Assembly: GCA_023101885.1 (NCBI GenBank)
Contig: JALPQD010000102.1
Location: 4,958,971-5,022,970 of the forward strand
From: Typhlomys cinereus
Taxonomy: Eukaryota; Chordata; Mammalia; Rodentia; Platacanthomyidae
Reading direction: 5' to 3'
DNA length: 64,000 nucleotides
A program made the position numbers and the translations under genes. Each line of letters opens with the position of its first letter. Position 1 is the stretch's first letter. Shown piece after piece: positions 1 through 11,665 of the stretch. The notes under the pieces are model-generated. The model saw nothing but the letters and a program-made list of their open reading frames with translations. It did not search any database and was not told the DNA's origin.

Positions 1-486
1 ATGTTTCGTGGGGACCAAGAAAAGGAGATGCAAAATAAATAATTGCAGTCCCTTCTCGTAAGGTTTTTACCATCTACCACATGGAAGGAGAGAGTGAATG
101 ATGATAATGCCCCAAAAGAGACATAGACTGGAGCCAGAGGACCCTCTAAATTAAATCAGAGGAAATGCTGAAGATGTTTCTAGAAGAGATGCTCTGAGCA
201 GGCAGACAGGACAAGAGGATGGAACTACAAGTAGAGGGAGGTGGCATTGATAATAGAACCTAAAAGGGCTTGAGCCTTACAAAGTAACATGTGACTCTCT
301 GAAGCTGACATGGCAGGGACATGCCCAGGTGAGGCTGGGAGGATAGGCCAGGACCAGACCTCAAGAGGCCTCAGAGGAAAACTATTTTCCCCATGACACG
401 TTGATCATTGCTATTTTAATTCTCTAGAAGCGCTGCTCAGCTGGAAAGCACATAGGGCTAGCTGGGGTGTCTGTCCTCTGTCTGAC
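1..486 (-). other. Fras1: Fras1 intron after e24 (partial)
   Basis: Intronic sequence running off the window edge. I see no exon, clear repeat or regulatory site in it. Confidence 0.8.
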
Positions 487-719
487 CTGTTTGGATGCTC
501 CTTGTGCTTGACGTCCAGGTATTTCAAGGTTGCGATGAAGGACTGGGCCTGGAAGCCTCTAGCTGTCCCTGCCACCACAGGGGTGTGGCAGATGGCACTG
601 TCTGTTCCAATGGTGACAATGTTGCTTCGTAAGGGGGTCCCCACATGGCCCACCTTGTCCACAGCCTTTGCCACACAGCGTACGTGGAACCTCCTGCTGA
701 AGTAAATGCTGTCAAGGAC
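487..719 (-). CDS. Fras1: Fras1 exon e24: C-terminal ectodomain, last exon in window
   Basis: 233 bp, phase 0 in and two bases out, so the gene continues below position 1. It encodes VLDSIYFSRRFHVRCVAKAV, then DKVGHVGTPLRSNIVTIGTD, SAICHTPVVAGTARGFQAQS and YLDVKHKEHPN. This is the conserved membrane-proximal ectodomain shared by FRAS1 and FREM2. Acceptor ttcccacag, donor ACAG/gtcaga. Confidence 0.95.
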
Positions 720-839
720 CTGTGGGAAAAAGCAAGTGTCTCAGACATTCAGACACTGTATTAGCAGATTTTCATCCTATATCCGGATAAGTGACATGGC
801 CGCATAAACTGTTGGTACAAAGTAAGTTACAAAGGTGTA

Positions 840-1190
840 CCAGTTACTCTTAACTAACACTCAAAGTCAAGCAATTTAAAGAGAAAAGGGGATTTATTCA
901 GCTTATGGTTCTAGAGGGGAGAAACAGTCCTTTCATGGCGGATGGGGCACGGCTGGCTGGCAGAAGCTGGAGATAGGTTAGGTCACACCCATAAGGGAGG
1001 TTGAGAGCTACAAGACTGCCTGCTGCCAAAGCAGAGCTCTCCAGGAGGTAGGGTAGGACTAATCTACCTCAAGGCCCAACCCCTGAGACCACCTGTCCTC
1101 CAGCAAAGCTCCACTACTTAAAGCTGCCATGATCTTCCCAAACACGTGAGACTGTGGGGGACAGACATCAAACCATGACAGGAGGCTTCC
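840..1190. mobile_element. Diverged dispersed repeat
   Basis: Contains a ggggatttattcagcttatgg segment and a downstream stretch (cctcaaggcccaacccc) close to one in the 53.6-53.9 kb repeat (cctcaaggcctaacccc). So it is an older copy of that family; family name uncertain. Confidence 0.4.
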
Positions 1191-2534
1191 CTTCCATGCA
1201 CCCATCTACTCACTGCCCACTCAGACACAATCATTCATTCATTCATTCGTCATGTAATCACTGACTCTTCACCATCACCCAGGCACTTGTAGTGTAAAGA
1301 AATAAGACAGACAATGAACAAGAGCCCAGAGACTGGCTGCCAGAACCAGTTTGTTCTCTTTACATCATGCTACAGCATAGTGATGACCTGCTTCTCAGAC
1401 CTCCAGTGAGAATGGTGGCCTCCAAACTTTGCCGCCAAGAATGTGAGATCAGCTTCAGTCTGGACATACTGGATATAATTCCTTAGTCTGCCTTCTGAGA
1501 AAAGCTTGCAACACTTTCCATAATGGTTCCTTTGATTTGGAGTCAGTTTTTCAAGAGCGAACATGAACAGAAGCGAAGTTACTGGGTCACAAGCTCCAAA
1601 TATCCTGTGCAGGATGTAACTTACCCTATAGAAACCCGTGCTTCTTCCTTGTCATCTGACCCATGAGAGCTTTTGTCCTTCATCCTTCCAAGTTTTCCCA
1701 CTACAGATGGACCAGGGAGGCAGATGGGAGATGGCCTCACTGATAGTCAGCTACACAAGAAGTTTTTGCTTTTTGCAAAAATCTGTTGACATCCTAGTGT
1801 CTTCTATGGATGTTGAATAGCAAATCCTTGCTGGGTAATGATGACATCCAGAGTCAGAAGAGAGGTGCTTCTCTTCATTGGCCTTCATTTCTCTTCCTTT
1901 CAAGTGCTCCCTATGCTACTAAAAGGGTCACAGTGGCGAGTATCGGTGCTTGCTGATTTCCACTTGAGCTTGAGACTGAGAACTAGGCCTTTGATACCTT
2001 CTGACCTTTGGAGGTCTTCCTATATTTTCCTTCATATTTTCAGACACAGAAACATATGAAGGCTTAACTTCATCTATCCAGAGGCAATGTAGCCACTAGG
2101 ACTCCTCATGTGTTGTATGTATACACACACAGGAAGTATAGACCAGGAGAACTAATTAGGAGATCTGTGTGTGTCTTTGCCCTCCCACAAAGCAATCGTC
2201 CAAATGTATACATTCTTACCATGGAAACAATTTTCATTGAAGTCCATTAAAAATTAAAGACGATTTTTCCATTACACTTTTTTAATTAGCTTCTACCACT
2301 TCATTTATTTATTTATACATGGATTTAGTCCAAGAAGGATTTAAGGCATGTCATGAAATTGTATAAACACACCGGTATTAGATAAATAATTGAAGAAAGG
2401 AACATAACACAAAGGAAACTGGTATAAAGAGTATTAGTCCCCAAGTCATTGCTGTGAGAAAAACTTGAAGCATTGAACCACTGAGCCATAAGTCTGATAC
2501 CTACGCAGATGTGTTTTTGACTCAAATATACAAT

Positions 2535-2590
2535 AAAGTTCTGTTGAATATAGAATTTGATATTTAAATGACAAACTAGAGAGTACTGCT
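2535..2590 (+). repeat. 56-bp perfect direct repeat, copy 1
   Basis: Identical to 3078-3133 over 56 bp (begins aaagttctgttgaatatag, ends gagagtactgct). Flanks differ at once on both sides. Confidence 0.95.
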
Positions 2591-3077
2591 TTTTAAAGTT
2601 TTTCATAGTATGGATTTCTATGGATCTTCTGTCTTTTGTAAATAAAATGTGTTAAACTAACTGATATGAGTAACCCTGTTATATTGGAATCTTCTCATAG
2701 CTTTCTTTGGCTACTATCCCATCCAATGTAACAGTGAAAACAAACTGTGGGTTGAATAGGAAAGTCTTGAGACATTCAGTCTGATAGGAAACTCTGATTT
2801 TTGAAAACTAGTCAGTAAACTATTTTTGGTCAAAATTCATTGACTTCTTACTATGTGGCCAACTCTGTTGAATCTGAATTTCAACTGCGTTCCTGTCTCT
2901 TCTGGAAGAGAAGCATCCCCCAGGAGCATGAGGAGAATCACCACAGGGGACTTATTCCTAGGACTGGAAAAGTATCACTAGTCACAGGGTGGTAGGCAGG
3001 GTTTGGTCTGCTCATTGAGCTCTCTGATGAAGGCCACTGCTTCATATCTTTCCATTGATAAACATTCCTTTTGTTTA

Positions 3078-3133
3078 AAAGTTCTGTTGAATATAGAATT
3101 TGATATTTAAATGACAAACTAGAGAGTACTGCT
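3078..3133 (+). repeat. 56-bp perfect direct repeat, copy 2
   Basis: Second copy of the segment at 2535-2590, 543 bp downstream, immediately followed by CT-rich low-complexity DNA. Confidence 0.95.
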
Positions 3134-3144
3134 GGCTACTATGT

Positions 3145-3240
3145 CTCTGCCTCTGCCTCTGCCTCTGTCTCTCTGTCTCTCTGTCTCTCTTTGTCTCTCT
3201 ATCTGTTTCTCTCTGTCTCTCTCTTTATATATATATATAT
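3145..3240 (+). repeat. CT-rich and AT low-complexity tract
   Basis: ctctgcctctgcctctgcct passing to tctctctgtctctctg units, then a short TA run ending near 3240. Confidence 0.9.
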
Positions 3241-3662
3241 GCAGGCTACTTAGAGAGATATAATATGGTATAAACTTCAATTTATATCCTTAAGAAGTTT
3301 ATATCTAAATACTTAACTAATAATGAAAAATATGTGAACAATTAATGGAAATCATTTAATGGTGTCTATCTAGATTCTTGGACTTACTGTGCCATTTATT
3401 AGTGACACTGCCAAGTGGCTAAGTAGAATATAACTTTGCTGACCAGGAGAATGAGAAAGAGAAGTCAAGTAACCTCTTTAATTCAATATGGCTAAAAACA
3501 AGCAGAATCAGGTTTACATATTTCTTCTCTAAACATATAGGAATAAAATATGTATACACATGCTTATTTGTCTTATTCCAAACGCCATGCACGTACCTCA
3601 GAGAATGCGACAGAGTAACAGAGAACTAACTCCCTCTCACCCAACCCGGTCCCTTGACCTAC

Positions 3663-3938
3663 CATGTGGTTGACACTGGTGAATGGTGTGTTGTCGGTGA
3701 TGGTCTCGAAGGGAGACCGGGCCCCATTGCCATCGGTGGGAGTGGCCACTTCCCAGCTGAACTGCACAGATGTCTGGTTGATCCCAGCCTCGATGCAGCG
3801 CTCCTTCATGATGGCATACTTGGGGAAGTGATGGTCACAGGGAGTGACACAGACCAGCGGGTAGCCTGGAGATGGGGCTTTCTTGGTGCCCTCTCTCGTA
3901 GCTTCTTCCACGTGGTCGTAATCAGCAAGCGTGACAAC
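3663..3938 (-). CDS. Fras1: Fras1 exon e23: start of C-terminal ectodomain
   Basis: 276 bp (92 codons), phase 0 at both ends. It encodes VVTLADYDHVEEATREGTKK, then PGYPLVCVTPCDHHFPKYAI, a central MKERCIEAGINQTSVQFSWE, and ends FETITDNTPFTSVNHM. This cysteine-containing region after the Calx-beta domains is shared by FRAS1 and FREM proteins; INQTS holds an N-glycosylation sequon. Acceptor tttcacag, donor CATG/gtaggt. Confidence 0.96.
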
Positions 3939-4883
3939 CTGTGAAAGAAAAGCAAAGAAAAGCAGGATCAGATGAACGACACCAGAAGGCTTTACTCTCC
4001 TTCATCTGGTACCCCTGAAGATCTCTTGGATGTTCAACTGGTAGAGGAGATGCTCCCCAAAGCTTCGTATCCTATTAATTGTATCCCCCACTCAAGGCTT
4101 TTTTGCTCATGTGAAGAATACTGGATTTTTATGCACCTCGGATCCTAGAAGTTATATTGCCAATGGCAGCATCTAGTTTAAACTTGTACTATAATTGTTA
4201 GTAGCACATTTATCAAAACAGAAAAATAAATGAAGGAAATATATGTCTTTCATGGTCAAATGAAAGGTGTGTTTTGACATGACCTTCTGATCTCACACAT
4301 AAGAGACTAGGCCAGGAGGTTTAAATACCCACTAGCTACATATGTTTCTCTTAACTGCAAGATCAGAACATTCATCCCATTCATCCTAAACTGGAAAACA
4401 CAACACCACATTTCTGCAAATGCTTAATTTTATATGTGGCAAACGTGTAGGATAATAGATAGGGGCAGTATTACTTTCTTATTCTCTCAGATCCTACAGA
4501 AACAATGAAAAAAATCAACTGAATTGTTTTCTATGTTTTTATCAAACCAAGGTATCAACAGTTTGATCTTATGTCAGAACTGGGGTTCTCTACCCTTCTC
4601 ACTATTGGTAGTTCTGCTAAATAATTGCTGTGATTGGGGAGGCCATTCTGTGCACTGTGGGGTGCTCAGTTGCATCCTGGCATCTACCCACGAGATGCTC
4701 TCAGCACCCAGTGCCATAGTTGCACCATTTACACATGTTGCCAGCATTGTGAAATGTCCTGTGTAGGGGGAAGGTGGGGGTAAGAACAAGGAAGCAGCAC
4801 ATTGGAGGTCCACTTTATCTCAACTTCTCATTTACTGTTCACTGAGACACAAAAGCAGAGACCCTTTGCATTGGGAAACTCAC
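3939..4883 (-). other. Fras1: Fras1 intron between e22 and e23
   Basis: 945 bp. It contains a MER5-type hAT fossil at about 4578-4783; the rest is featureless AT-rich sequence. Confidence 0.85.
4578..4783 (+). mobile_element. MER5-type hAT DNA transposon fossil
   Basis: Resembles the MER5A consensus: ggttctctaccc start, a gctgtgcactgt-like region, the diagnostic catctacccacgagatgc motif, then ccagcattgtgaaatgtcct. It is an ancient non-autonomous element shared across placental mammals; terminal inverted repeats are worn. Confidence 0.8.
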
Positions 4884-5071
4884 AATGGGGGGCGCTGGCA
4901 GGATGAGACTTCCTGCTGCCTCCTGGTCTAGAATGGTCACCGTGGCAGTGGTCACGTCCCCAAGAACTGCTTCCACTGGGTCATCAGGGCCAAGGACTAG
5001 AGAAAAGGATTCATGCCACTCTCGGTCTTCATTGGACAGGATCTCGACTTTAAAAAAGATATGGTCCACAC
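4884..5071 (-). CDS. Fras1: Fras1 exon e22: Calx-beta 5, second half
   Basis: 188 bp. It encodes VDHIFFKVEILSNEDREWHE, then SFSLVLGPDDPVEAVLGDVT and TATVTILDQEAAGSLILPAP. Together with e21 it completes the fifth and last Calx-beta domain. Acceptor ggccaag follows a long pyrimidine tract; donor CATT/gtgagt is strong in the intron but has a T at the exon end. Phase 0 out. Confidence 0.95.
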
Positions 5072-6242
5072 CTTGGCCAAGGACAGAGAAAGAGAGAGCA
5101 GAGGCCTTGTAAGGGACACGCTGAAGACGACATAAAGAGAGACAGCCCAGCCGCCATGTTAAAATACGACCTTTCCTTCCAGGAGCTTCCCATAAAGGCA
5201 GTGACTGCTAATCACATCAGCCCCACCTCGTCCAAGGGATCTGCTTTACAGACCAAATTTTACCTGTGGTAGAGGCTCAGCACTGCGGATTTACTATTCA
5301 ACACCATATGAGGATTAATGGCCCCTGCCTGACACTGGCTGGCAGTAATAAAAATCTATGATCCAAAATACACTTCATCCTGGTTACACTTTTTTTCTGT
5401 CTAATTTTTCTTTCACTTTTGCACTTGTTCATAAGCTCTGGAGTGGCTGTGAGTGCGTGCACTGACGACCTTCAAAATCACCTCCTGAGAAACAGTCGCT
5501 CCAAGACCCCTCACCAGGCTGGATGGTGCAAAGACTGCAAGAGCAGTGACGCTCCTGGAACGGGGGAAGACGACAGCCCTGGAAATCTACTCCATCTCAT
5601 GTAAAAATCCAGGCTAGTAAGACCCTTCCTCCTCTGCTTCCAGGTTTGGGCTATATTGTTTCTGGACTCGTCTTTCCCCAAAACTTTATGGAGAAAGAGA
5701 AAGATTAGGAATACTTGAAGGAGAAATCCTTGTGAGAATGAGAAAGAAAAGCTCCATTTAGCTAATAAGCGAATTAGATGCACAGGAGATGGACCTGAAA
5801 GCCTGGAAATACTCCTGTACAAGGACCCTGTCTCCAGGCTGAGTCATTTTCTCCATCCACTGGCCAAGACATCTCTCAAAAGTCATATGCTGTTGCCCCC
5901 TGCTGGTTACATCACAAATGGTGCCAAGATAGACAGCAGTTCCCTCCTCTCCTGAAAGTTCTATGAAAAACACCTAGCATACAATTCAATTTGTCTGGCT
6001 AGCCTTGTTCTCCATCAAATTAATGCATCAGATAGTTAAGCAGTTGGTTGCTATTTGATTTCTGTCTTTTCCCCTTCCCCAATTCATTTCTGTCCCAGAA
6101 AGATAAAACATTTTTGAATACTTGGAATGTCTCTTAGGAGATGTGAACTATTGTCACACTGGGATCATGCCTTTTAGAGTTTGGTTAAGACTGAAAGGAC
6201 CTAGCACAGTGCTTTTTACTATTTGTTGAATGGTGTGTGTAT

Positions 6243-6244
<2 letters not shown>

Positions 6245-6295
<51 letters not shown>

Positions 6296-6306
6296 TGTGT
6301 GTGTTT
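6245..6306 (+). repeat. (GT)n microsatellite
   Basis: Nearly pure GT run of about 60 bp with one AT interruption. Confidence 0.97.
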
Positions 6307-6396
6307 AAAACTAAGTGTTGCTATCACTAAACCAAACCATAGTTTTGTGTGTGTGTGTGTAAAACTAAGTGTTGCTATCACTAAACCAAACCATAG
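6307..6396 (+). repeat. 54-bp-period tandem duplication
   Basis: A 36-bp unit (aaaactaagtgttgctatca...) at 6307-6342 recurs identically at 6361-6396. A short GT run lies between, so unit plus GT has duplicated. Confidence 0.93.
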
Positions 6397-6795
6397 CCTT
6401 ACAATAATCCTTTGAAGTAAACCAAAAATTCTCAGCATGCTCTGAATATGACTATCATTTTGAGTAGCTAAAATGTTTACCTGCAATCTTAAATATATGT
6501 GCAGTAAGCACACTTTTATTATTGGAACTATTATTTTCTTACTTTGCTTCTTTGTATAATCCTTTCTTCAGATCCAAGACATCGGCCTTTCCATTAAGAA
6601 AATTCATAGAAAGGGCTAGTAATGAAGATGAAGGGATTTGTGGAAGTTGGAGGAGGACAAGAAGAACAAATATGATCAAAACACATTATGTACTTGTATA
6701 AACATATCAACACAAGACCATTACTATAGACAATCTATATATGTTGATAAAAATTAAGGAAAACAAAATCACAGGCTAGAATGGCATTCAATTAC

Positions 6796-6996
6796 CTGGA
6801 CTGAATTTTAAGACTCGACTCTTTGGGTAATAATCCACACCAGACTGGGCAGAGCCATCCCGTGTGCTGCAGCGGATCTTGGAAGTCCTGTTCTGATCGC
6901 CTCTGCGGATGACCTTGATGTTCAGAATGGCAATGGCATCTGGCCCTGCAGGTTCTCGGACTTGATATGCAGCTTCTTCAAATTCAATGGTGGGAG
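6796..6996 (-). CDS. Fras1: Fras1 exon e21: Calx-beta 5, first half
   Basis: 201 bp. It encodes PTIEFEEAAYQVREPAGPDA, then IAILNIKVIRRGDQNRTSKI, RCSTRDGSAQSGVDYYPKSR and VLKFSP. SAQSGVDYYPKS is the Calx-beta loop; NRTS is a possible N-glycosylation sequon. Acceptor accttag, donor CCAG/gtaatt. Confidence 0.96.
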
Positions 6997-8054
6997 CTAA
7001 GGTAATGTGGTTAGGAAAACAAGAGCAAGTTAGTGTAGCACAAAGGATCAGACTTCCAGAATATATTTTACAGCATCAAGAGAAAATGATTCACATTGGA
7101 TACAATACCTAAGGCCAAATGGCTCATAGGCATAAAGATCAATCACCATTTACTTTTGAACAATACCCTGGACAAAGGAACTGATTTATAATCCTGTAGG
7201 GGTCATTTCTCACATATATCTTATTAAAAACAATTTAATGGGAGAAATATTTTTAGAGATTTTGAAATTCATATCTGACTTTCCATCTTGACCTTATAGC
7301 TCACGGAAAGTTTTTAAATTTGCACAATTCATCAAGGGACTGAGACACAGTAGGTACTTGATGAATATCTACTGGCTGATTATATGAGTAAACTTTTCTT
7401 ATTTATGAGCCATACATTTCTATGGTTTATAATTTATCTCCTTCATGCACTACTTAAACTGACCAAGTCCAACTTTCCCTTCTCTGGGCTTCTGGATATT
7501 CTGTCTCAGTGATTATACCTTCCCTATCTCAACTTCTCCCACGTTATTTTGGTCAATATAGTTAATTTCAAACTCAAAATTTTCTAAGGACATGTGATTT
7601 GAGGTATTACGGTTAGAAAATGATGAATAATTTTTTTTTAACTTTTTCTTCTCTCCCCACCTCAGAGTTCAAATCAGGCCTTCTTTTCTACTATTTTCTC
7701 CAGAGGGAGGGTGGGATGGAATGGTGGTAAAAAGAATGAGGCAAAATGATCAGAAAATTACCATTTCTTTACCACATTTAGCATATTACAGAATATTGCA
7801 GAGGCTTCTGAGGTCTGTTTTTCCTGTCTCAAAAAGCTAACCAAATCCTTCCTGCCTTGGAAAACAAACCTCATCTGAAACTTCATAGTTTTCAGTAAGA
7901 ATGTTGTTCTTCAAAGCCTCAGAAGGATTCAGAACAGGGTGAATCTGCTACTTTGCTGAGTCATAATCAGAGTTTCCTTGGTGTTTAGGAGAGGTTCACC
8001 TTGGTTTTTAAACCCTAGCCTACATAAAGGGCTAATTTTTAATTTCAAGGATGA

Positions 8055-8193
<139 letters not shown>

Positions 8194-8244
8194 GTACATA
8201 TATGCATGTGGGTGCACATAAAATGTGTGAAAGTTAGGGGTCCA

Positions 8245-8480
8245 AATGGCTGTTGCTTTAGGAGTTGTTCACCTTGCTTTTAAAAATGGAATCTCTTGGT
8301 GAGATTTGGAACTCCTGAAATGACCCCAGAATAAAGTGGCTGGCCAGCAAGCCCCAGGGGTCCTCCTGTTGTCTCTGCCTCCTCAGCTCTAGGTTTACCA
8401 GCACATACCATCACCCTGGGTTTTCTACGTGGATACTGTAGATCAAACTCAGGTCCTCTTGGTTATACGGCAACCAAGTG
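8245..8480 (-). mobile_element. Antisense rodent SINE (B4/B3-like)
   Basis: Contains ggctggccagcaagcccca, a tctctgcctcctcagctct segment and gtagatcaaactcaggtcct, all typical of rodent tRNA/7SL composite SINEs in reverse. The TTTC array lies at its tail side. Confidence 0.6.
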
Positions 8481-8634
8481 AATTCCTGATTTTGTCTTTA
8501 GGAACCCCAGAAGTCTTATTGATTCTTGTTGTAACTAAAAGTATAGATTCAAGAATCCAATTAAACAAAAAGTTTACATCCAGTTTTGCTGCTGATTGCT
8601 GTGTAACAACTAAGAATGAAAATTATGTATTTTG

Positions 8635-8772
8635 CTGAAACTGTTTCTTCATCTATAAGAATAATTACAACCCACTTCAAGGATTATTACAGGATTACCT
8701 GCATAAAATAAGAGTAATATACTTAGCAAGTACAATAAACATTAAATAAAAAGCAGCCATTACTGATTACAT
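8635..8772 (-). mobile_element. MIR SINE, reverse
   Basis: Contains ctgtttcttcatctataaga, an aggattattacaggatt region and a segment ending in acaataaacatt, matching the 3' half of a MIR read in reverse. Confidence 0.75.
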
Positions 8773-9315
8773 TCTTGCCTGTTAAATATCTATTTTAATA
8801 AAAATAATGTTTTCATTCAAAGCAGGTTTGATTTCTTGGATCCTTGAGTGACTCTATAGACCACCTGACTGCAGAATTTAATTTTTTTCTTAAAGGTTGA
8901 TATGTCAAGTTGATTAGTAAAAAACTAAGAAGTCAGACTTTTTCAGGAAGGCAAAGTGTTTTAAATTAGTTCTTTGGATTTAACAGATTCTGATCGTATC
9001 CTATCCTCTACCTGACCTGCAGTGACTTAAACGATTTTTCTTCTCTATCTTAGCATTTCTGTCTTAGCTTTTAACCATGTTTGTTCCTTATCTTTGGCAA
9101 TGTGCTGGGAGTCAATGCAATTAAGAATTTCTGCTGCCTTATTATTGGAGCATTGCAGAAGGTAACCATTTGCTGCAAACATTTTTTATAAATTTTCAGA
9201 GGTTGCTATCTGTAGCACCTTTATAGCACTTTCAATTTCCAAAACACTGTTATTGGTAAACTATCAGCTCTGTCTTGTCAACCTAAGAGGAACTAAAGGC
9301 AGGGCCTTCTGTTAC

Positions 9316-9472
9316 CATCTTCTTCATTGGAGATGGTGATTGTGGCCATGTTGCTCTTCCCAACTCTGGCTCCACTCCAGTGGTTTCCAAGAGGGTGGCC
9401 GAGGTAGACCCTGAACTGCTCCTCAGGCTCAAACATGGAGTCATCGTGGATGTAGACAGTGCAGTTCTTCAC
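9316..9472 (-). CDS. Fras1: Fras1 exon e20: Calx-beta 4, second half
   Basis: 157 bp. It encodes VKNCTVYIHDDSMFEPEEQF, then RVYLGHPLGNHWSGARVGKS and NMATITISNEED. IHDDSMFEPEEQF is the acidic calcium-binding motif. Acceptor gtcctag, donor GATG/gtaaca; the leftover G plus CT of e21 gives DAPTIEF. Confidence 0.95.
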
Positions 9473-10224
9473 CTAGGACCAACGGCTCAAGAAAAGTTAA
9501 ACTTCCCAACGAGGCACCAGTAACATGCAGTTTCCCTGGATGATTTTTTCCACATTGTAGCATAAGAATTGACATAAATTCAAAAGTATTTAAGCAGTTT
9601 CATTCACAAAATAATTGTAATTTGAACAATTTTTTAGTATTATTAAGTCATTATGCCTAAGTAGGACAGGACTGTATGGCAAGACTTGTATTATAAGAAC
9701 CTTCTAAGCAATTCTGAATTCTTGGTAATAAGCTATGCAGCACCTGCAGAATATTTGTGTGTTTTCCCACTTGCCATCAGGGTAGATAAATGCATGTGTT
9801 ATGGTAATAGACTTCTAATGATGGGTTGGGGTGGGAAGTAATATGCTGCTATTCTTTCTGCAAAGCTGAAAATTTTCCTTTTTTTCTCTGTGAAAACTGA
9901 ATATTCTTTTAAGGAATTCAGAAAGGCTTCATGCTAGACTAAAGATACTTTTAAATGCTAAAGGACTTTCAAATCTGCTGCCAAATAGTATCTCATGTGA
10001 AATCAAGCCAAGGACTGAAGCTTAGGAACATAAAAGCCCCCGAGGTGGGAGGAAGTTGAGTGTTTCTTAAACTGAACATACTTTACTGAGGACTGTTTCT
10101 GGGAAAACGTAAACCAAAATCACAATATTTTACATGCAAAGCATTTGCAGTAGTAAAGTCATATGATGTGAAGAGAGATATTTTTAGTTGGACTATTTTA
10201 AATTCACTATTCAACTACATTATG

Positions 10225-10540
10225 CTGATATGTGTAAGCAGAGAGGTTTACTTATATGTTTCTCAAGACATACCACATGGCAAAAAGATATCTCTGTGAA
10301 CATTTCTTTGTGGCTTGTGAACCCAAAACATTCTTTTTTTCCTATAATGTCTTTGCTACAGTAAGAATTCTTCACGGAATATATAGATTTAATAGTGATT
10401 CTTCACATTCTTTTTTTAAAAAGGCATATTTTAGCAAATGTTAAGTTCTAAAGACATATGCTTAGTAAACAAAAAAATATAGGTTCCCAGCATGCTTAGA
10501 AATAATAGATTATTGTACAAATGACATGTGGTATATTTTA
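10225..10540 (+). repeat. Diverged intronic duplication, copy 1
   Basis: Shares ataatgtctttgctacagta, cttcacattctttttt and atattttagcaaat in the same order with 11350-11665. Confidence 0.8.
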
Positions 10541-11349
10541 TAAATGGGTAAATTCTTTTTCAAGCTTAAAATAAATACAGATATGCGAACACTTCAACTC
10601 AAAGTTGAAGATGGTATCTGTAGTATTTGTGTATGTCCTTAAACACAGGTTTCAATCTGCCATTACTAAATTTCCAGCAAAATATGTAACTAGCACCTGC
10701 CATTGTGAGTCATGAATGTATAAGATTCATGGGAATTCCCAAACAAAAGCCATCATTTTTTTTTAAGTAAAGATGAGCAGAAGACAAGTTGAAGTGATTT
10801 CTTTTGCTACACTTCAAAAGAACTAATCAAAACAAACAATGCATTTACTTATGTCAAATTTGAAGACTTCTATTTAGCTACACCAAAGGTAGCTAAAGGT
10901 AGCAACTGAAGGAAAGGTAGCAACTGAAGGGAAGAAAGAAATAGTCTTAGAATAGCTAAAATGTCTTAATTACCATGGAATTAACATTTAGGATTTATAA
11001 GACAGGAGTCAAAATTAGCAAAAGAAAAAAGCCAAGAATGAAAACAAAAGGGATGAAGCACCAACATAACCTCATGTATTTGTTGGAAAGCCAATAAACG
11101 AATAGATTTATAAAGTAGGAGTAGAGGAATGCAAATTACATGACATACAATTTCATTTTTAATTATACTTGCAAAAAATCAAAGGATAAGTAATGCTAAT
11201 TTTAGGAGAAAATGTAGACTGGTTACAAGCCTCATGACTTTCTACTGATATTCTAGAAAGTTCTCTGGCACTCATTTTTACCAAGTAAGCACATGCATGT
11301 CCCATGGTTTAGCAATATTACCCTGAATATATATCTCCAAAGCTTCAGA

Positions 11350-11665
11350 TATGACGGTGCACCAAAGCATCATGTGTGGTGACAAAAGGCAAGAAGGTTA
11401 CTTGTGTAGTCACTGAGGTTAGTTTATTCCTGAGAGTTTTGAGAACCCAAAACAGTGTTTTCCTTATAATGTCTTTGCTACAGTATGACTTCTTCATGGA
11501 ACATACCAATTTAATAGTGACTCTTCACATTCTTTTTTCAAAGACATATTTTAGCAAATAGTAAACTCTAAAGACATGCTTAGTAAGCCAAAGAAAGTAA
11601 AGATTTTTCAGCTTGCTTAGGAATAATTACAGAGAGCAAGCAGGTACATGTCACAAAATATTATT
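11350..11665 (+). repeat. Diverged intronic duplication, copy 2
   Basis: Partner of 10225-10540, about 1.13 kb away, with scattered substitutions and small indels. Confidence 0.8.

Larger units (their letters stand above)
720..3662 (-). other. Fras1: Fras1 intron between e23 and e24
   Basis: 2.9 kb. It holds a diverged dispersed repeat (about 840-1190), a short ATTC run near 1231-1249, a perfect 56-bp direct repeat (2535-2590 and 3078-3133) and a CT/AT-rich low-complexity tract (3145-3240). No exon is seen. Confidence 0.85.
5072..6795 (-). other. Fras1: Fras1 intron between e21 and e22
   Basis: 1.7 kb. It holds a GT microsatellite (6245-6306) followed by a 54-bp-period duplication (6307-6396). 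An open frame at 5758-5973 is not a Fras1 exon because e21 and e22 join directly in sequence and phase. Confidence 0.85.

Noticed and set aside
5758..5973. Minus-strand open frame starting MFFIELSGEEG, which at first looks like part of a Calx-beta domain.
   Set aside because: It lies between e21 and e22, which join in sequence and phase without it, and it has no matching splice sites or further similarity.
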